Position numbers and translations under genes: made by a program
Notes under the pieces: generated by a model
Database searches by the model: none
The model's input: only the letters and a program-made list of their open reading frames with translations
What the model was told of the DNA's origin: nothing
Source: Maricaulis salignorans
GTDB taxonomy: Bacteria > Pseudomonadota > Alphaproteobacteria > Caulobacterales > Maricaulaceae
Assembly (NCBI RefSeq): GCF_900103475.1
Contig: NZ_FNHG01000012.1
Coordinates: 25,042 to 89,041, forward strand
Reading direction: 5' to 3'
Length of the DNA: 64,000 nt
Shown here: piece by piece, positions 8,181 through 18,547 of the stretch
Layout of the letters: each line of letters starts with the position of its first letter
Numbering within the stretch: the first letter of the stretch is position 1

Positions 8181-10574
8181 TTACTCCCCTGTTTTCAACA
8201 CGGCGACCATGTCGAGCCGCTGGATCTGGTGGCGCACCAGAAGGCTCGAACCGATCGTGATCCCGATCAGCAATGCTCCGGCGAGACCGAAGGTCGAGAG
8301 ACTGATCACGAAGGGCAGTCGGAACAGCTCCGAACTCATCGCCTGCGCCAGATACCAGGCCATTCCCGTCCCTGCCGCAGCGCCGACCGGCAGGGCCAGC
8401 AGCGTCAGAAACGCCACCTCGCCGAGCAGGATATAGGAGACATCGGCGACGGTGAAACCGAGCACGCGCAAGGAGGCGAGTTCGCGCTGACGCTCGGCGA
8501 AGGAAATGCGCACGCTGTTATAGATCACACCCAGCGCAATCAGTCCGGCAAAACCGGTATAGATCCAGATCGCGGTGCCGAGATTTTGCTGCATCAGATC
8601 ATCGAGATTCTGTGCCGCCAGGGCCTGCAGGCCGGTGCCGGCGACCAGCGGCACGGATTTGAGGGCATTGTAGAGTGTATCGACCTGATCGGGATCGACG
8701 ATGAGATAGGCCCCCGACACCACATCACCTTCGCCGAGCAGGGCATTGAGATCACCGATCCGCATTTGCGCACCCGAACCGATCAACGTCGTCGTGACGG
8801 CAGAGACGGCCACGTGCAGCACCGGCCGGCGGCCCTCAGCGATGTGGATTTCCAGCATGTCGCCCGCCTCGACATCCAGCTTGATGGCCAGATCCTGCGA
8901 CAGGACGAGTCCGCCCGGCGGCGGCGAAACGGTGCGGTATTGCGCATCGACCATGCGCGATAATTGCGGATCGGGTGGCGAGCCGATCAGCGCCGCGCGC
9001 TCCTCCAGATTGCCGTGACGCAGGCGGGCCGAGGCCGCGCGAAAGGGTTCGGCGGCGAGCACGCCGGGCATGCGTTCAATGCTATGATAGGCGGCACGCG
9101 AGCGTGGCTGTACGAAGCTAACAGACACGTCGTAGCGATTGGAAACATTGAAGAAACCATCCATCATCACACTCATGGAATCGATGAAGAACATGGTCCC
9201 GATCAGCAGGGCGCCCGATGCGGCGACGCCGGCCACGGTGAGGGCGGCGCGGACGGGCCAGCGGATGATCTGACGCAATATCATCCGGGTTTGCTGGTCG
9301 ATCCGGTGCCAGCGGGTAATGCCCATTCCGGCCGCCTTGGAATAGTCCGGCGGCGGTGGCTGGGTCATCGCATCGGCAGGATTGAGACTGGCGGCGCGTC
9401 GCACGGCCATCGCGGCCCCGCCGAGAATCGCGGCCGCAGTGACGGCAATGACGATGGCATAGGTGCGCGGATCGGCGTTGAAGACCAGGAAGGGGAAGCG
9501 ATAGTATTGTGTATACATGATCGCCATTTCGCGCCCGAGCCAGATCCCCAGCCCGCCACCGATCAACAGCCCGGCCAGGCCAATCACGGCGACCAGTTTC
9601 ATGTAATGCCAGCCGACCTCGTCATCGCGATAGCCAAACGCCTTGAGCAGGCCGATCCCGGCGCGTTGCACAGCGATCAGGCGCGAGATGACGATATTGA
9701 CCAGGAAGGCCGCCACCAGCAGGAAAATCGGCGGCAGGACATTGCCCATCGTGCGCAATTGATCGATTTCGCTGGAGACGAAGACATCGGAAATCTGTTC
9801 GTCACGGCCATAGGCACCCGGCGCGCCAAAGGGTTCGAACAGGAGGTCGAGCTCGGCGATCACCGCGGCCTGGCTGGCTCCGTGTGACAGCCGCACCACC
9901 GCTTCATTGAAAGCCCCGTCCTGGTCGACGGCGCGCGCCAGCGCCTGGCGCCCCATCCACATCACGCCGAACAGCCGGTCATCGGGCACGATCTCGCCCG
10001 GTGCGATGGTGTAGACATGCTCGGGCGAGAGTCCGATCCCGACAATCACCAGGCGGGCGCGGCGGCCGTGAATGGTCGCCGCGACGGTATCGCCGATCTG
10101 CAGCTCATGCGCTGTGGCAAAGCTTTCCAGCACCACGACCTCATCGCTGCGGTCGACCTCGGGCGTGCGGCCGCGGGTGAGATAGAGCTGGTTGACCGAG
10201 GGCAGGCCGATATCAGGCAGGGAGAGGATTTCGCCAGAGGCTGGTTCGCTCATTCCGGGCATGTCGAACAGGGCGCCGGCACGGATGCGCGTCTCGGCTG
10301 CCTGCACGCCGTCGAGACCGCGTATATCGCTCAGCAGGGCTTGCGGCGCGCGCACCACAGGGGCCCAGATATCGGCGAGCAGATAGCGCTCATAATAGGC
10401 CCGCCGTGTCTCCTGCAGCGAGTTGAGCATGCCGGTCGAGAGGAGCTGCACCGAGACGCCGCCGGCGATGACGAAGGCGATCGCCAGCGCCTGGGTCTTC
10501 ATCCCCCACAGGTCGCGCCAGAGCTTGCGATCAAGCACGGAAAGCCAGCTCAAGAGTCCGCCCCCGCCTACCAT
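8181..10574 (-). CDS. MacB/FtsX-type ABC transporter permease
   Basis: A 797-residue inner-membrane protein with two FtsX/MacB_PCD units: an N-terminal helix ([18 protein letters not shown]), a large periplasmic domain, three helices (about 275-390), then a second helix near 440, another periplasmic domain and three final helices (about 665-785). This is the double-length permease found with a separate ATPase in lipoprotein- or peptide-moving exporters. Its start overlaps the ATPase gene by seven bases and the adaptor follows by six. Mechanotransmission-type export is the family role; the substrate is not visible. Confidence 0.88.
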   Translation of the reverse strand: MVGGGGLLSWLSVLDRKLWRDLWGMKTQALAIAFVIAGGVSVQLLSTGMLNSLQETRRAYYERYLLADIWAPVVRAPQALLSDIRGLDGVQAAETRIRAGALFDMPGMSEPASGEILSLPDIGLPSVNQLYLTRGRTPEVDRSDEVVVLESFATAHELQIGDTVAATIHGRRARLVIVGIGLSPEHVYTIAPGEIVPDDRLFGVMWMGRQALARAVDQDGAFNEAVVRLSHGASQAAVIAELDLLFEPFGAPGAYGRDEQISDVFVSSEIDQLRTMGNVLPPIFLLVAAFLVNIVISRLIAVQRAGIGLLKAFGYRDDEVGWHYMKLVAVIGLAGLLIGGGLGIWLGREMAIMYTQYYRFPFLVFNADPRTYAIVIAVTAAAILGGAAMAVRRAASLNPADAMTQPPPPDYSKAAGMGITRWHRIDQQTRMILRQIIRWPVRAALTVAGVAASGALLIGTMFFIDSMSVMMDGFFNVSNRYDVSVSFVQPRSRAAYHSIERMPGVLAAEPFRAASARLRHGNLEERAALIGSPPDPQLSRMVDAQYRTVSPPPGGLVLSQDLAIKLDVEAGDMLEIHIAEGRRPVLHVAVSAVTTTLIGSGAQMRIGDLNALLGEGDVVSGAYLIVDPDQVDTLYNALKSVPLVAGTGLQALAAQNLDDLMQQNLGTAIWIYTGFAGLIALGVIYNSVRISFAERQRELASLRVLGFTVADVSYILLGEVAFLTLLALPVGAAAGTGMAWYLAQAMSSELFRLPFVISLSTFGLAGALLIGITIGSSLLVRHQIQRLDMVAVLKTGE

Positions 10575-11305
10575 GTGATGTCTTTGGGGTTTTTGGGATT
10601 GGTATTGATCTTCACCTCGCGCACCGCGCCATCGGCGAAAATCACGACCCGGTCGGCCATCGCCGCGACGCCGGCATTGTGGGTGATGATCAGCGTGGTG
10701 GCGTTCAGCGTGTCATTGACGGTTTTGAGGGCTTCGAGCACCCGCGTTCCTGTCGCTGAATCGAGCGCCCCGGTCGGTTCGTCGCACAGCAGGACGGAGG
10801 GTTGTTTGGCAATGGCGCGGGCAATCGCGACGCGTTGTTGCTCGCCGCCCGACATCTGGGCCGGGAAATGGCTTTGCCGTTCCTTTAGCCCGACCATCTC
10901 CAGCGCGGCGTCCGGGGTGAGGGGATTGTCGGCGATCTCGGTCACCAGGGCGACATTCTCCCAGGCCGTCAGGGAGGGCATGAGATTGTAGAACTGGAAC
11001 ACGAAGCCGACATTGCGGCGCCGGTATTGCGTCAGCTCCTGGCGGCTGGCATGGCCGATATCGCGGCCGCGGAAGAAGACCTCGCCGCTGGTTGCCTTGT
11101 CGAGCCCGCCGATAATGTTGAGGAAGGTCGACTTGCCGCTGCCCGAGGCGCCGAGCACGACGACGAGCTCGCCATCGGGCAGTTCCAGATCGACGCCGCG
11201 CAGGGCCTGCACCTCGGCCGCGCCCTTGCCATAGGTTTTGGTCAGGCCACGCGTGCGAAAACACAGGCCTTCCATCGGCTCTATCGGTGCTTTCGGCGTC
11301 GACAT
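10568..11305 (-). CDS. ABC transporter ATP-binding protein (LolD/MacB-type)
   Basis: A 245-residue ATPase that powers the adjacent permease. Walker A is GASGSGKST (residues 52-60), the Q-loop lies in [12 protein letters not shown], the signature is [14 protein letters not shown], Walker B is [12 protein letters not shown] and the H-loop is in LIITHNAG. The MacB/LolD subclass is clear from the [12 protein letters not shown] and [10 protein letters not shown] segments. It starts the ATPase-permease-adaptor set and follows the APC permease gene after 39 bases. Confidence 0.93.
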   Translation of the reverse strand: MSTPKAPIEPMEGLCFRTRGLTKTYGKGAAEVQALRGVDLELPDGELVVVLGASGSGKSTFLNIIGGLDKATSGEVFFRGRDIGHASRQELTQYRRRNVGFVFQFYNLMPSLTAWENVALVTEIADNPLTPDAALEMVGLKERQSHFPAQMSGGEQQRVAIARAIAKQPSVLLCDEPTGALDSATGTRVLEALKTVNDTLNATTLIITHNAGVAAMADRVVIFADGAVREVKINTNPKNPKDITW

Positions 11306-11344
11306 GCGCTCTCCCTCGGGCGTGTCAGGCCTTCTGGATAGCCG

Positions 11345-12670
11345 TCATTCGAGCAGTGCGGAAGGCGACACTTTGCCCACCTTGCGCTGGCGCCCCAACA
11401 CATAGACCGGCAGACCGACCAGCATCAGCACCATGCCCCAGAACATCACTTCCAGCCCCGAGCCATAGATGGCGAAGGCCGAATAGAGTGTCGCGAGTAT
11501 GGCAATGATCGCCCATGAGCGTGCCGTGGCCCAGGAGTGGCGCAGCTCGGCGAGGGCGCTGACCAGAAGCGGCAGGAGTATGGTGACCGTGCTCATCATC
11601 AACAGGAATTCAAACGTGTCGATCAGCTCGCCGGAGAAATTGGCGAGCAGGAGCGCCGAGGCCAGGATCAGCGAGACCAGCAGGGAAAGCTGTGGCGCGC
11701 CGCCGGAATTGCGCTTGGCGAAGGCCTTCGGTGCGAGCTTGTCGATCGCGACGGCCATCGGCAATTGCCCGGCAATGAAGATCAGTCCGTTCAGACAGCC
11801 CGCCGTCGAGATCAAGGCGCCGATGGCGACCATTTTCGGGGCCCAGGGTCCCAGTCCGCGCGCGGCGTCCGAGAAGGGTGAGGTTGAGTCGACGAGTTCC
11901 GAGGCCGGAACCAGCAGCATCACGGCCGCGGTCGAGGCGATATAGACGATGGCGACGGTGATCGTGCCGATCAGGGTGGCGCGCGGGATCGTCTTTTGCG
12001 GATCGCGGACATCGCCGGCCGGGATGGTGGCGCATTCGAGGCCGGAAAACGCCCACATGGTCAACAGCGCCGTGGTTGCGAGAACCGGCAGGAAAGGCTG
12101 CCCCGACGGATTGAAATCGGGCAGGTTTTCGACCTGGCCGGCCACCGCGCCATAGCCGATTATGGCCAGGATGGGCAGGAGTTTCAGGAGCGTCATGCCG
12201 AGCTGGACCAGGCTCGCCTCGCGCACGCCGCGCAGCGAGACGATGCCGAGCAGCCAGATCAGGCCAAGCGCCACGCCGGCCTGGGCAATGGGGGCCTGGC
12301 TGAGCGCCGGGAAGAAGACGGCGAGATAGCCGACAAAGGCGATGGCGACGGTTGGAATGGCGATCCAGTAGGAGGCCCAATACCCCCAGATGACGAGAAA
12401 GCCGGGCAGGTCGCCGAAGGCTTCACGCGCATAGATATAGGGGCCGCCCGAGCGGGTGGTGCGCAGGGCCAGCCGGCTCATCACCAGCGCCAGCATGATC
12501 GAGCCCGCCGCGGTAAGAACCCAGCCGCTGAAGCCCATCAGGCCATAGGGTGCCATCACCGAAGGCAGGAGGAATATCCCCGAGCCGATCATCACCCCGA
12601 CCGTCAGCGACCAGGCGCCCCAGAAGCCGATCGTGCGCGGCCGTGACGCCTCTTCGATTGAATTGTCCAT
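11345..12670 (-). CDS. APC family amino acid/amine permease
   Basis: A 441-residue protein with about 12 hydrophobic helices and the APC signature GVMIGSGIFLLPS in helix 1, which forms the substrate-amine contact in this fold. It lies three bases after the stop of the Rieske oxygenase gene on the same strand, so the pair is co-transcribed. Uptake of an amino acid or quaternary amine for the oxygenase is a reasonable reading, but it rests on context only. Confidence 0.85.
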   Translation of the reverse strand: MDNSIEEASRPRTIGFWGAWSLTVGVMIGSGIFLLPSVMAPYGLMGFSGWVLTAAGSIMLALVMSRLALRTTRSGGPYIYAREAFGDLPGFLVIWGYWASYWIAIPTVAIAFVGYLAVFFPALSQAPIAQAGVALGLIWLLGIVSLRGVREASLVQLGMTLLKLLPILAIIGYGAVAGQVENLPDFNPSGQPFLPVLATTALLTMWAFSGLECATIPAGDVRDPQKTIPRATLIGTITVAIVYIASTAAVMLLVPASELVDSTSPFSDAARGLGPWAPKMVAIGALISTAGCLNGLIFIAGQLPMAVAIDKLAPKAFAKRNSGGAPQLSLLVSLILASALLLANFSGELIDTFEFLLMMSTVTILLPLLVSALAELRHSWATARSWAIIAILATLYSAFAIYGSGLEVMFWGMVLMLVGLPVYVLGRQRKVGKVSPSALLE

Positions 12671-12673
12671 GCC

Positions 12674-13759
12674 CTATTCCCCCGCAGCGCGGGCATAGGC
12701 GCCGCGCAGTAAATTCTGCCAATGCCAGACGCCAGCCTCCTGGCTGGGCGACAGCCGCCCGGGCCGGTAGGCACCGCTATCGAGCCCGTGCTGGACGCGT
12801 TCGCAAATCAGCCGGTCTTCGTCCTGGATCTCGTCGGAGAAGGCGTCATCGGCGGCGGCCATGCTCTCAAGGCCGGGCGCGTAATAGAAGTCAAACTCGA
12901 TCCGGCAATGCGCCGGCCCGTCAGGCACGACGCGATTGGTCTGCATCCGGCCGGGCAGGATATTCAGCATGGTGTTGGGATAGATGAAGAAATACAGCGC
13001 CTCTCCATCGGCATAAATGCCGTTGGGGTCGCTCACCGGTGCGCGCTGCAGCGACCAGAATGGCGCCAGCTCGGTCCTGTATTGCGGATAGCTGACAACA
13101 CCGCTCAGACCGGGATGCACGAAGGGCAGGTGATAGCCTTCGAGGTAATTGTCGACATAGGTCTTCCAGTTGGCGGCGACCTTGTAGATACGGCTGTGAT
13201 GATGGCGCATGCCGGCCAGATCATAGGGCGCGGTAAGGGCGTCGATGCCGGCCGTCAGCGTGTCGAAGTCGGGCCCGCCGGTCCCGGCGCGGGCGAAGAC
13301 CATGCCCTGCCATTGGTGCAGTTCGACCGGTGCCAGGCGGATGCCGTCGCGATCGAAACCGGCGGCGTCCTGCATCTCCGGCGCGGTGCGCAATTGCCCG
13401 TCCAGATCATAGGTCCAGCCATGATAGGCACAGCGCAGTCGCTTGGCGCCCTTGCCGTCGCAGGTCGCGAGCGGGCCGGCGCGATGGCGGCAGACATTGA
13501 CGAAACCATTGAGCGCCCCGTCGCTTGCCCGCACGATCAGCACCGGCACACGCCCGAGCGTGCGCACGACATGATCGCCCGGCTCGGCCACGGCCGATGC
13601 CGGGCACAGGATCTGCCAGCCCGGCTCCAGCACTTGCGCTTGGTCGGCCGTCAGCCAGTGCTCGCCTGAATAGAAGTCCGGGGCGAGGGCGGAGGCCTGA
13701 TCGAGCGCCTGCGGCCGCAGGCGTGGATCTGTCGATGCCGGAGTGTTTTTGGCGCGCAT
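12674..13759 (-). CDS. Rieske aromatic-ring-hydroxylating oxygenase alpha subunit family
   Basis: A 361-residue non-heme iron oxygenase. The N-terminal Rieske [2Fe-2S] ligands are Cys90, His92 (CRHRAG) and Cys110, His113 (CAYHGW). The catalytic domain carries the mononuclear iron motif in NYLEGYHLPFVH, with His210 and His215, and a candidate Asp in IQDEDRLICE. Length and the DNYLEGYH motif resemble choline monooxygenase, glycine betaine (GbcA) and carnitine-type oxygenases more than ring dioxygenases with a small beta subunit, and no beta subunit is adjacent. It is first in the leftward unit, ahead of an APC permease. A quaternary-amine substrate is an inference. Confidence 0.85.
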   Translation of the reverse strand: MRAKNTPASTDPRLRPQALDQASALAPDFYSGEHWLTADQAQVLEPGWQILCPASAVAEPGDHVVRTLGRVPVLIVRASDGALNGFVNVCRHRAGPLATCDGKGAKRLRCAYHGWTYDLDGQLRTAPEMQDAAGFDRDGIRLAPVELHQWQGMVFARAGTGGPDFDTLTAGIDALTAPYDLAGMRHHHSRIYKVAANWKTYVDNYLEGYHLPFVHPGLSGVVSYPQYRTELAPFWSLQRAPVSDPNGIYADGEALYFFIYPNTMLNILPGRMQTNRVVPDGPAHCRIEFDFYYAPGLESMAAADDAFSDEIQDEDRLICERVQHGLDSGAYRPGRLSPSQEAGVWHWQNLLRGAYARAAGE

Positions 13760-13850
13760 TGCAGGACGTTAGGGGCGGCGGCCGATGGCGGCAAGGGGTT
13801 TGACGACCCGGCCCGGACGGCAGCGTCTTCGGGTTGGCCTGACCGCCGCT

Positions 13851-16800
13851 CTATTCCGCCACCACCGACACATCGACGCCGGCTTCCTGCGCCTGGGCCT
13901 CGAGCTGTTTCGACATCCAGTTCGGCGTCTTGGTGAAACGGCCCAGCGTGGCATAGGCGATCGGCACCACGAACAGGGTGAAGAGGGTGGCGACGGTGAC
14001 GCCGGTGAAGATGACGATACCGATGGTGATGCGGCTTTCCGCGCCGGGGCCCGAAGCGATCACCAGCGGGAAGGCGCCGATCGCGGTCGAGATGCCGGTC
14101 ATCAGGATGGGGCGGAAACGGGTGGTCGCGGATTCCAGCGTCGCCTCGAGCAGGTCGCGGCCTTCCTCGCGCAGCTGATTGGCGAATTCGACGATCAGGA
14201 TACCGTTCTTGGCCGCCAGGCCGATCAGGATGACCAGACCGATCTGCGAATAGATATTGAGACTGGATCCGACCAGTTCCAGCCCGAACAGGCCGCCGAC
14301 GACGGCGAGCGGCACGGTCAGCATGATGACGAGCGGCTGGATCAGGCTTTCAAACTGCGCCGCCAGCACCAGGAAGACGATCAACAGCGCCATGCCGAAG
14401 GCAAACAGCATCGCCGAATTGGCGTTGAGGAATTCCTTGGCGCCGCCGAGATAGCTGGTCGACAGACCCGGTGCGAGTTCGCGCGCGGACCAGTCATCGA
14501 GCCAGGCGACGGCGTCACCGAGCGTATAGCCATCGGCCAGCGTGGCCGAAACAGTGATCGAGCGCTGCCGGTCGACCCGGTTGCGCGAAGAGGCCTCGCC
14601 AACCTCGCGGACACTGACCAGGTTGGACAGCGGGATGAGCTGGCCGCCGCGTCCGGAGACATAGAGCGATTCCAGATCGCCGGCGCTGGACCGGTCTTCG
14701 CGCCGGTTTTCCATGATCACATTATAGGCCTCGCCGCGATCAATGAATTGACCGACCCGGCGCGAGCCGAGATGGGTCTGCAAGGTCTGGCCAATGGCAG
14801 CGATGGAGACATCGAGTGCGGCGGCGCGTTCGCGGTCGATATCGACCACCAGACGCGGGCTGTTGGGCTGATAATCCTTGCGCGCCCGGACGAGATTGGG
14901 ATTGGAGGCGCCAATCGCGGCGAGCAGGCGTTCAGCCTCGGCGTCGAGCACTTCGTATTCGGGACCCTGCAGCACGAACTGGATATCGTCGCCGCCGCCA
15001 CCGCCGCCGAGCGAGGAGCGCATCGAGGCGAAGGCCTGCACGCCGGTCAGCTGACCGAGGCGTCCATTGATCTCGTCGAGGATTTCGCCGCCGGGACGGC
15101 GGTCGTCCCAGTCGACCATGGTGCCGATGACGAATCCGGAATTATAGCCGCCACCGCCCCAGCCGGGCGAAATGACGAGGGTGCGGCGCAATTCGCCCGC
15201 CTCCAGATAGTCCAGCATCACGTTCTCAACGGCGCCGGCCTGATCCGCCATATAGTCGAAACTCGCGCCTTCCGGACCGCTGAACCGGCCAAAGAAGGAG
15301 CCGCGGTCTTCCGGCGGTGTCAGTTCCGACGGCAGGCGGTCGAGCAGCACGCCAGACCCGGCCAGCGCGACGGCAATCACCGGCAGCACCAGTACGGGCA
15401 TCTTGATGACGAGTTCGAGGCTGCGGCGATAGCTGTCACGCGTCGCATTGACGATCTGGTTGACCCATTTGGCCAGACCGCGCGCTTCGCGGGCCGGGCG
15501 CAGGAGTTTGGAGGCCATCATCGGCGACAGGGTCAGCGCCACGAAGGAGGACAGGATCACGGCGCTGGCAATGGTCAGGGCGAGTTCGGTGAAGAGACGG
15601 CCGATGAAACCGGGCAGGAAGACCAGCGGTACAAAGACCGCGATCAGGACCGCCGTGGTCGCGATAACGGCGAAGAAGACCTGTCGTCCGCCGCGCAGGG
15701 CCGCCAGGGCCGGGCCTTCGCCGAGATCGATCCGGCGCTGGATATTTTCCAGCACGACGATGGAATCATCGACCACCAGGCCGATAGCCAGCACCAGGCC
15801 GAGCAGGGTGAGGATATTGATCGAGAATCCGGCCATCGACAGGATGGCGAAGACACCGATCAAACAGACCGGAACCACCGCGGCCGGGATGATGGCGGCG
15901 CGAAAACTGCCGAGGAAGAGATAGATGACCAGCACGACCAGCGTGGCGGCGACCGCCAGGGTGCGCCAGACTTCCTTGATCGATTCCTCGATGAAAACGG
16001 TGTCGTCGGAAGCCTTGATCAGCTGCATGCCTTCAGGCAGGCCGGCGGCGACGCGTTCGGCCTGTTCGCTGATGCGCCGGGCGACATCAACCGAATTGGC
16101 CTGGCTCTGACGCACGAAGCCCAGTCCGATCATGTTCTGGCCATTGCCGCGGAACAGGGTGCGCGATTCCTCCGCTTCCAGCACAACATCGGATATCTCG
16201 CCGAGGCGTACCACATGGCCGGCATCTCCGGCGCGGATGGGCAGGCGCGCAAAACTGTCGGGATCACCGAACAGGCGTTCAACGCGGACCACGATTTCGG
16301 TGTCGGCCGTCTCGACGGAGCCGCCGGGAACCTCGATATTCTGGGCTCGCAGCGCGGAATCGATATCGGCGACGGTGATGCCGCGTGCTGCCATGGCTTG
16401 CGGGTTGAGCCAGATCCGCATCGCATAGCGCCGCTGGCCGCCAATGCGGACCTGGGCGACACCGTCAATGACGCTGAAACGATCAAGCAGAACCCGGTCG
16501 GCATAGTCGGACAATTCCTCCGAGGTCAGCCGGTCTGACATCAGGGACAGCCACAGGAAGGGGCGGGCATCGCTGTCCTGCTTGCGGACCTCGATCTCCT
16601 CGACATCGGGCGGCAGGCGGTCGACGATACGTGAGACCGCATCGCGGACATCATTGGCCGCCGCTTCGATATTGCGGCTCAGGGCAAAGGTGATGGAGAT
16701 GCGGGCATTGCCGTCCCGCGAGGAGGAGGTGATGGTGTCGACACCATCAATGCCCGATAATTGATCCTCGATGACCTGGGTGACGCGGTTTTCGACCACT

Positions 16801-16970
16801 TCGGCATTGGCGCCGGGATAGCTGGCCGAGACCGAGACGATGGGCTGGTCGACATCGGGCAGTTCGCGCAGCGGCAGGGCGCGCAGGCCCAGAATACCAA
16901 AGACGACGATCATCGCGCTGGCGACGAAGGCGAGGACGGGGCGGCGGACCGCGATATCGGAGAGCGTCAT
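13851..16970 (-). CDS. RND efflux transporter, inner-membrane pump
   Basis: A 1039-residue HAE1-type pump. Twelve transmembrane helices can be placed: one near 10-28, five between about 335 and 485, one near 525, and five between about 855 and 1015, with two large periplasmic loops between. The proton-relay Asp pair is in AIGLVVDDSIVVLE in helix 4. The start ATG overlaps the stop of the adaptor gene by four bases. It should expel hydrophobic compounds with a TolC-type channel that is not encoded here. The C-terminus ends EAGVDVSVVAE. Confidence 0.93.
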   Translation of the reverse strand: MTLSDIAVRRPVLAFVASAMIVVFGILGLRALPLRELPDVDQPIVSVSASYPGANAEVVENRVTQVIEDQLSGIDGVDTITSSSRDGNARISITFALSRNIEAAANDVRDAVSRIVDRLPPDVEEIEVRKQDSDARPFLWLSLMSDRLTSEELSDYADRVLLDRFSVIDGVAQVRIGGQRRYAMRIWLNPQAMAARGITVADIDSALRAQNIEVPGGSVETADTEIVVRVERLFGDPDSFARLPIRAGDAGHVVRLGEISDVVLEAEESRTLFRGNGQNMIGLGFVRQSQANSVDVARRISEQAERVAAGLPEGMQLIKASDDTVFIEESIKEVWRTLAVAATLVVLVIYLFLGSFRAAIIPAAVVPVCLIGVFAILSMAGFSINILTLLGLVLAIGLVVDDSIVVLENIQRRIDLGEGPALAALRGGRQVFFAVIATTAVLIAVFVPLVFLPGFIGRLFTELALTIASAVILSSFVALTLSPMMASKLLRPAREARGLAKWVNQIVNATRDSYRRSLELVIKMPVLVLPVIAVALAGSGVLLDRLPSELTPPEDRGSFFGRFSGPEGASFDYMADQAGAVENVMLDYLEAGELRRTLVISPGWGGGGYNSGFVIGTMVDWDDRRPGGEILDEINGRLGQLTGVQAFASMRSSLGGGGGGDDIQFVLQGPEYEVLDAEAERLLAAIGASNPNLVRARKDYQPNSPRLVVDIDRERAAALDVSIAAIGQTLQTHLGSRRVGQFIDRGEAYNVIMENRREDRSSAGDLESLYVSGRGGQLIPLSNLVSVREVGEASSRNRVDRQRSITVSATLADGYTLGDAVAWLDDWSARELAPGLSTSYLGGAKEFLNANSAMLFAFGMALLIVFLVLAAQFESLIQPLVIMLTVPLAVVGGLFGLELVGSSLNIYSQIGLVILIGLAAKNGILIVEFANQLREEGRDLLEATLESATTRFRPILMTGISTAIGAFPLVIASGPGAESRITIGIVIFTGVTVATLFTLFVVPIAYATLGRFTKTPNWMSKQLEAQAQEAGVDVSVVAE

Positions 16971-18088
16971 GGCCGGGTCACCGCTGCCGGGCTGGCGGAC
17001 CCGCCGCCGCCACTGCCGTATTCGCGGCGCGCCGCGATGGTGACGGGCATGCCGTCGCGCACCCGGTGCACACCTTCAGCGATGATCACCTCGCCCGGTT
17101 CCAGCCCGGCAGTGACCTCGACGACATCGCCGGAGCGCAGGCCCAGTTCGACGGTCCGCTGACGCACGGTCGCGGTTTCGCCCTCTTCCTCGAGCACATA
17201 GACAAAACTCTCGTCGAGATAGCGGGTGACCGCCGAGCCTGGCACGGCAGGGCTGTTGCGGATATCGCGACGCACTTCCACCACCATCAGCTGGCCCGGC
17301 AGGATGCGGCCATCGGGATTATCGATTTCGGCGCGCACGATGACGGCGCGGGCGATCGGATCAACCCGGCTGTCGATCTGGGAAATCGTGCCGAGAAAGA
17401 CCTGGTCGGGATAGGCGTTGGTGGTCGCGGCAATCACCATGCCGGGGCGGATCGTGGCCAGGAAACGTTCCGGCACGGTGAAGTCGAGCCGGATGGCGCT
17501 GATGTCGTCGAGCGTGGTGATCGGATCACCGGGACGGATCAGTTCGCCCAGGCTCACTTCACGCAGGCCGACCACGCCGGAAAAGGGCGCACGCACGATG
17601 CGGTCCGCCAACTGGGCCTCGATCGAGGCGACCCGTGCCTGGGCGCGGTCCACGCCGGCGCGCGCCTCGTCCTGGCGCTGTTGCGGAACGACGCCGCGGG
17701 CGATGAGATCATTGACCCGTGTCAGGTCGCGACTGGCTTCGCGCAAAGTCGTGCGGGCCTCGCGCAGGCCGGCGGCTTCTTCGGTATCGGTCAGTTCGAT
17801 CAGGATGTCGCCGGCTTCAACCTGCTGGCCGCTGTCGAAATTGATCACCGAGATGGTGTCGGAGACCCGCGCCGAAACCGTCACACTCTCCCGGGAGCGC
17901 GCTGTGCCGAGGGCTTCGACAATGTCCGCGAACTCGAATTGCGCCACGCTATAGGCCGCCACGGGGACCATGGGGCGCTGCATTCGGCCCTGGTCCGCGC
18001 CGCCGCCCGAGAGCACACGGAATGCGACGATCCCGGTCATCAGGGCGAAGACGAGCATGGCGGCGATCAAAAAACTGTAACGGCGCAT
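16967..18088 (-). CDS. RND efflux periplasmic adaptor
   Basis: A 373-residue membrane fusion protein. The start is placed at the ATG at 18088, which has GGAG six bases upstream and opens straight into the membrane helix (FLIAAMLVFALMTGIVAF); a TTG 16 codons upstream is less likely. Lipoyl half-motifs are DSGQQVEAGDILIEL and RAPFSGVVGLREVS, flanking a coiled coil (about 105-165), then the beta-barrel. It precedes and overlaps the RND pump gene, which fixes its role as that pump's partner. Confidence 0.9.
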   Translation of the reverse strand: MRRYSFLIAAMLVFALMTGIVAFRVLSGGGADQGRMQRPMVPVAAYSVAQFEFADIVEALGTARSRESVTVSARVSDTISVINFDSGQQVEAGDILIELTDTEEAAGLREARTTLREASRDLTRVNDLIARGVVPQQRQDEARAGVDRAQARVASIEAQLADRIVRAPFSGVVGLREVSLGELIRPGDPITTLDDISAIRLDFTVPERFLATIRPGMVIAATTNAYPDQVFLGTISQIDSRVDPIARAVIVRAEIDNPDGRILPGQLMVVEVRRDIRNSPAVPGSAVTRYLDESFVYVLEEEGETATVRQRTVELGLRSGDVVEVTAGLEPGEVIIAEGVHRVRDGMPVTIAARREYGSGGGGSASPAAVTRP

Positions 18089-18547
18089 CAAAAACTCCAG
18101 CAGGCGATGTTTCAGCTCAGTCTGGTAAGAGGTCAAAGCCTTGCTGGCAATGGGGGCCGGTGCCGCATCTTACACGCGTGAGTCTGTGGTATTACGCTCA
18201 ATCATGATGATCGGATCGTTTTCCCGGCACTGTTGAAATGCTCCTTGATGAAGCGCATCGCTGCGGGCGCGTTGCGAACCGCATGGCCTGCCTGCCTGTC
18301 TGCGGTTTGGGCGGCCGCACCAAAGGGCCGTATCTGCCCGATGCGTCGCTTCGTGCCGCGCCGCCGGGCGCCGCGTGAGGCGGGCCCGGCCCGGCATTGT
18401 TCGCGATCAGGAATTCAACACATTATCGTGATCCCGGCATTGGCCGGCTCGCGGACGGGTTCACGGGTATCGCTTTGACCGGGCGCAATTATTTCGCATT
18501 CGCGGGCCGCTCCGCCTGAGACGGGCGGAGCGCCGACACGGGGCGCG
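18089..18547. other. Intergenic region upstream of RND operon
   Basis: About 460 bases between the RND adaptor start and the PKHD hydroxylase stop, both on the minus strand. No convincing gene: the short open frames here lack ribosome sites and recognisable sequence. It should hold the RND promoter, but no clear -35/-10 pair stands out. The left-hand end of the next gene's transcript is marked by a hairpin at 18508-18532. Confidence 0.5.
18508..18532 (-). terminator. Hairpin after PKHD hydroxylase
   Basis: A 9-bp perfect stem, CGCTCCGCC / GGCGGAGCG, with a 7-base loop lies 16 bases past the hydroxylase stop. There is no long U-tract, so it is terminator-like only. Confidence 0.55.

Noticed and set aside
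7938..8963. A 341-codon plus-strand frame opposite the adaptor and ABC permease
   Set aside because: Gln/Arg/Asp-rich antisense translation across two well-supported minus-strand genes.
13785..16538. A 917-codon plus-strand open frame opposite the RND pump
   Set aside because: It is the antisense shadow of a clear RND gene. High GC in the third codon position opens the opposite strand; the translation is His/Gln/Asp/Arg-rich with no domain.
18233..18478. An 81-codon frame in the RND upstream spacer
   Set aside because: Arg/Ala-rich, no ribosome site; the VIPALAG-like part is what intergenic repeats often give when translated.
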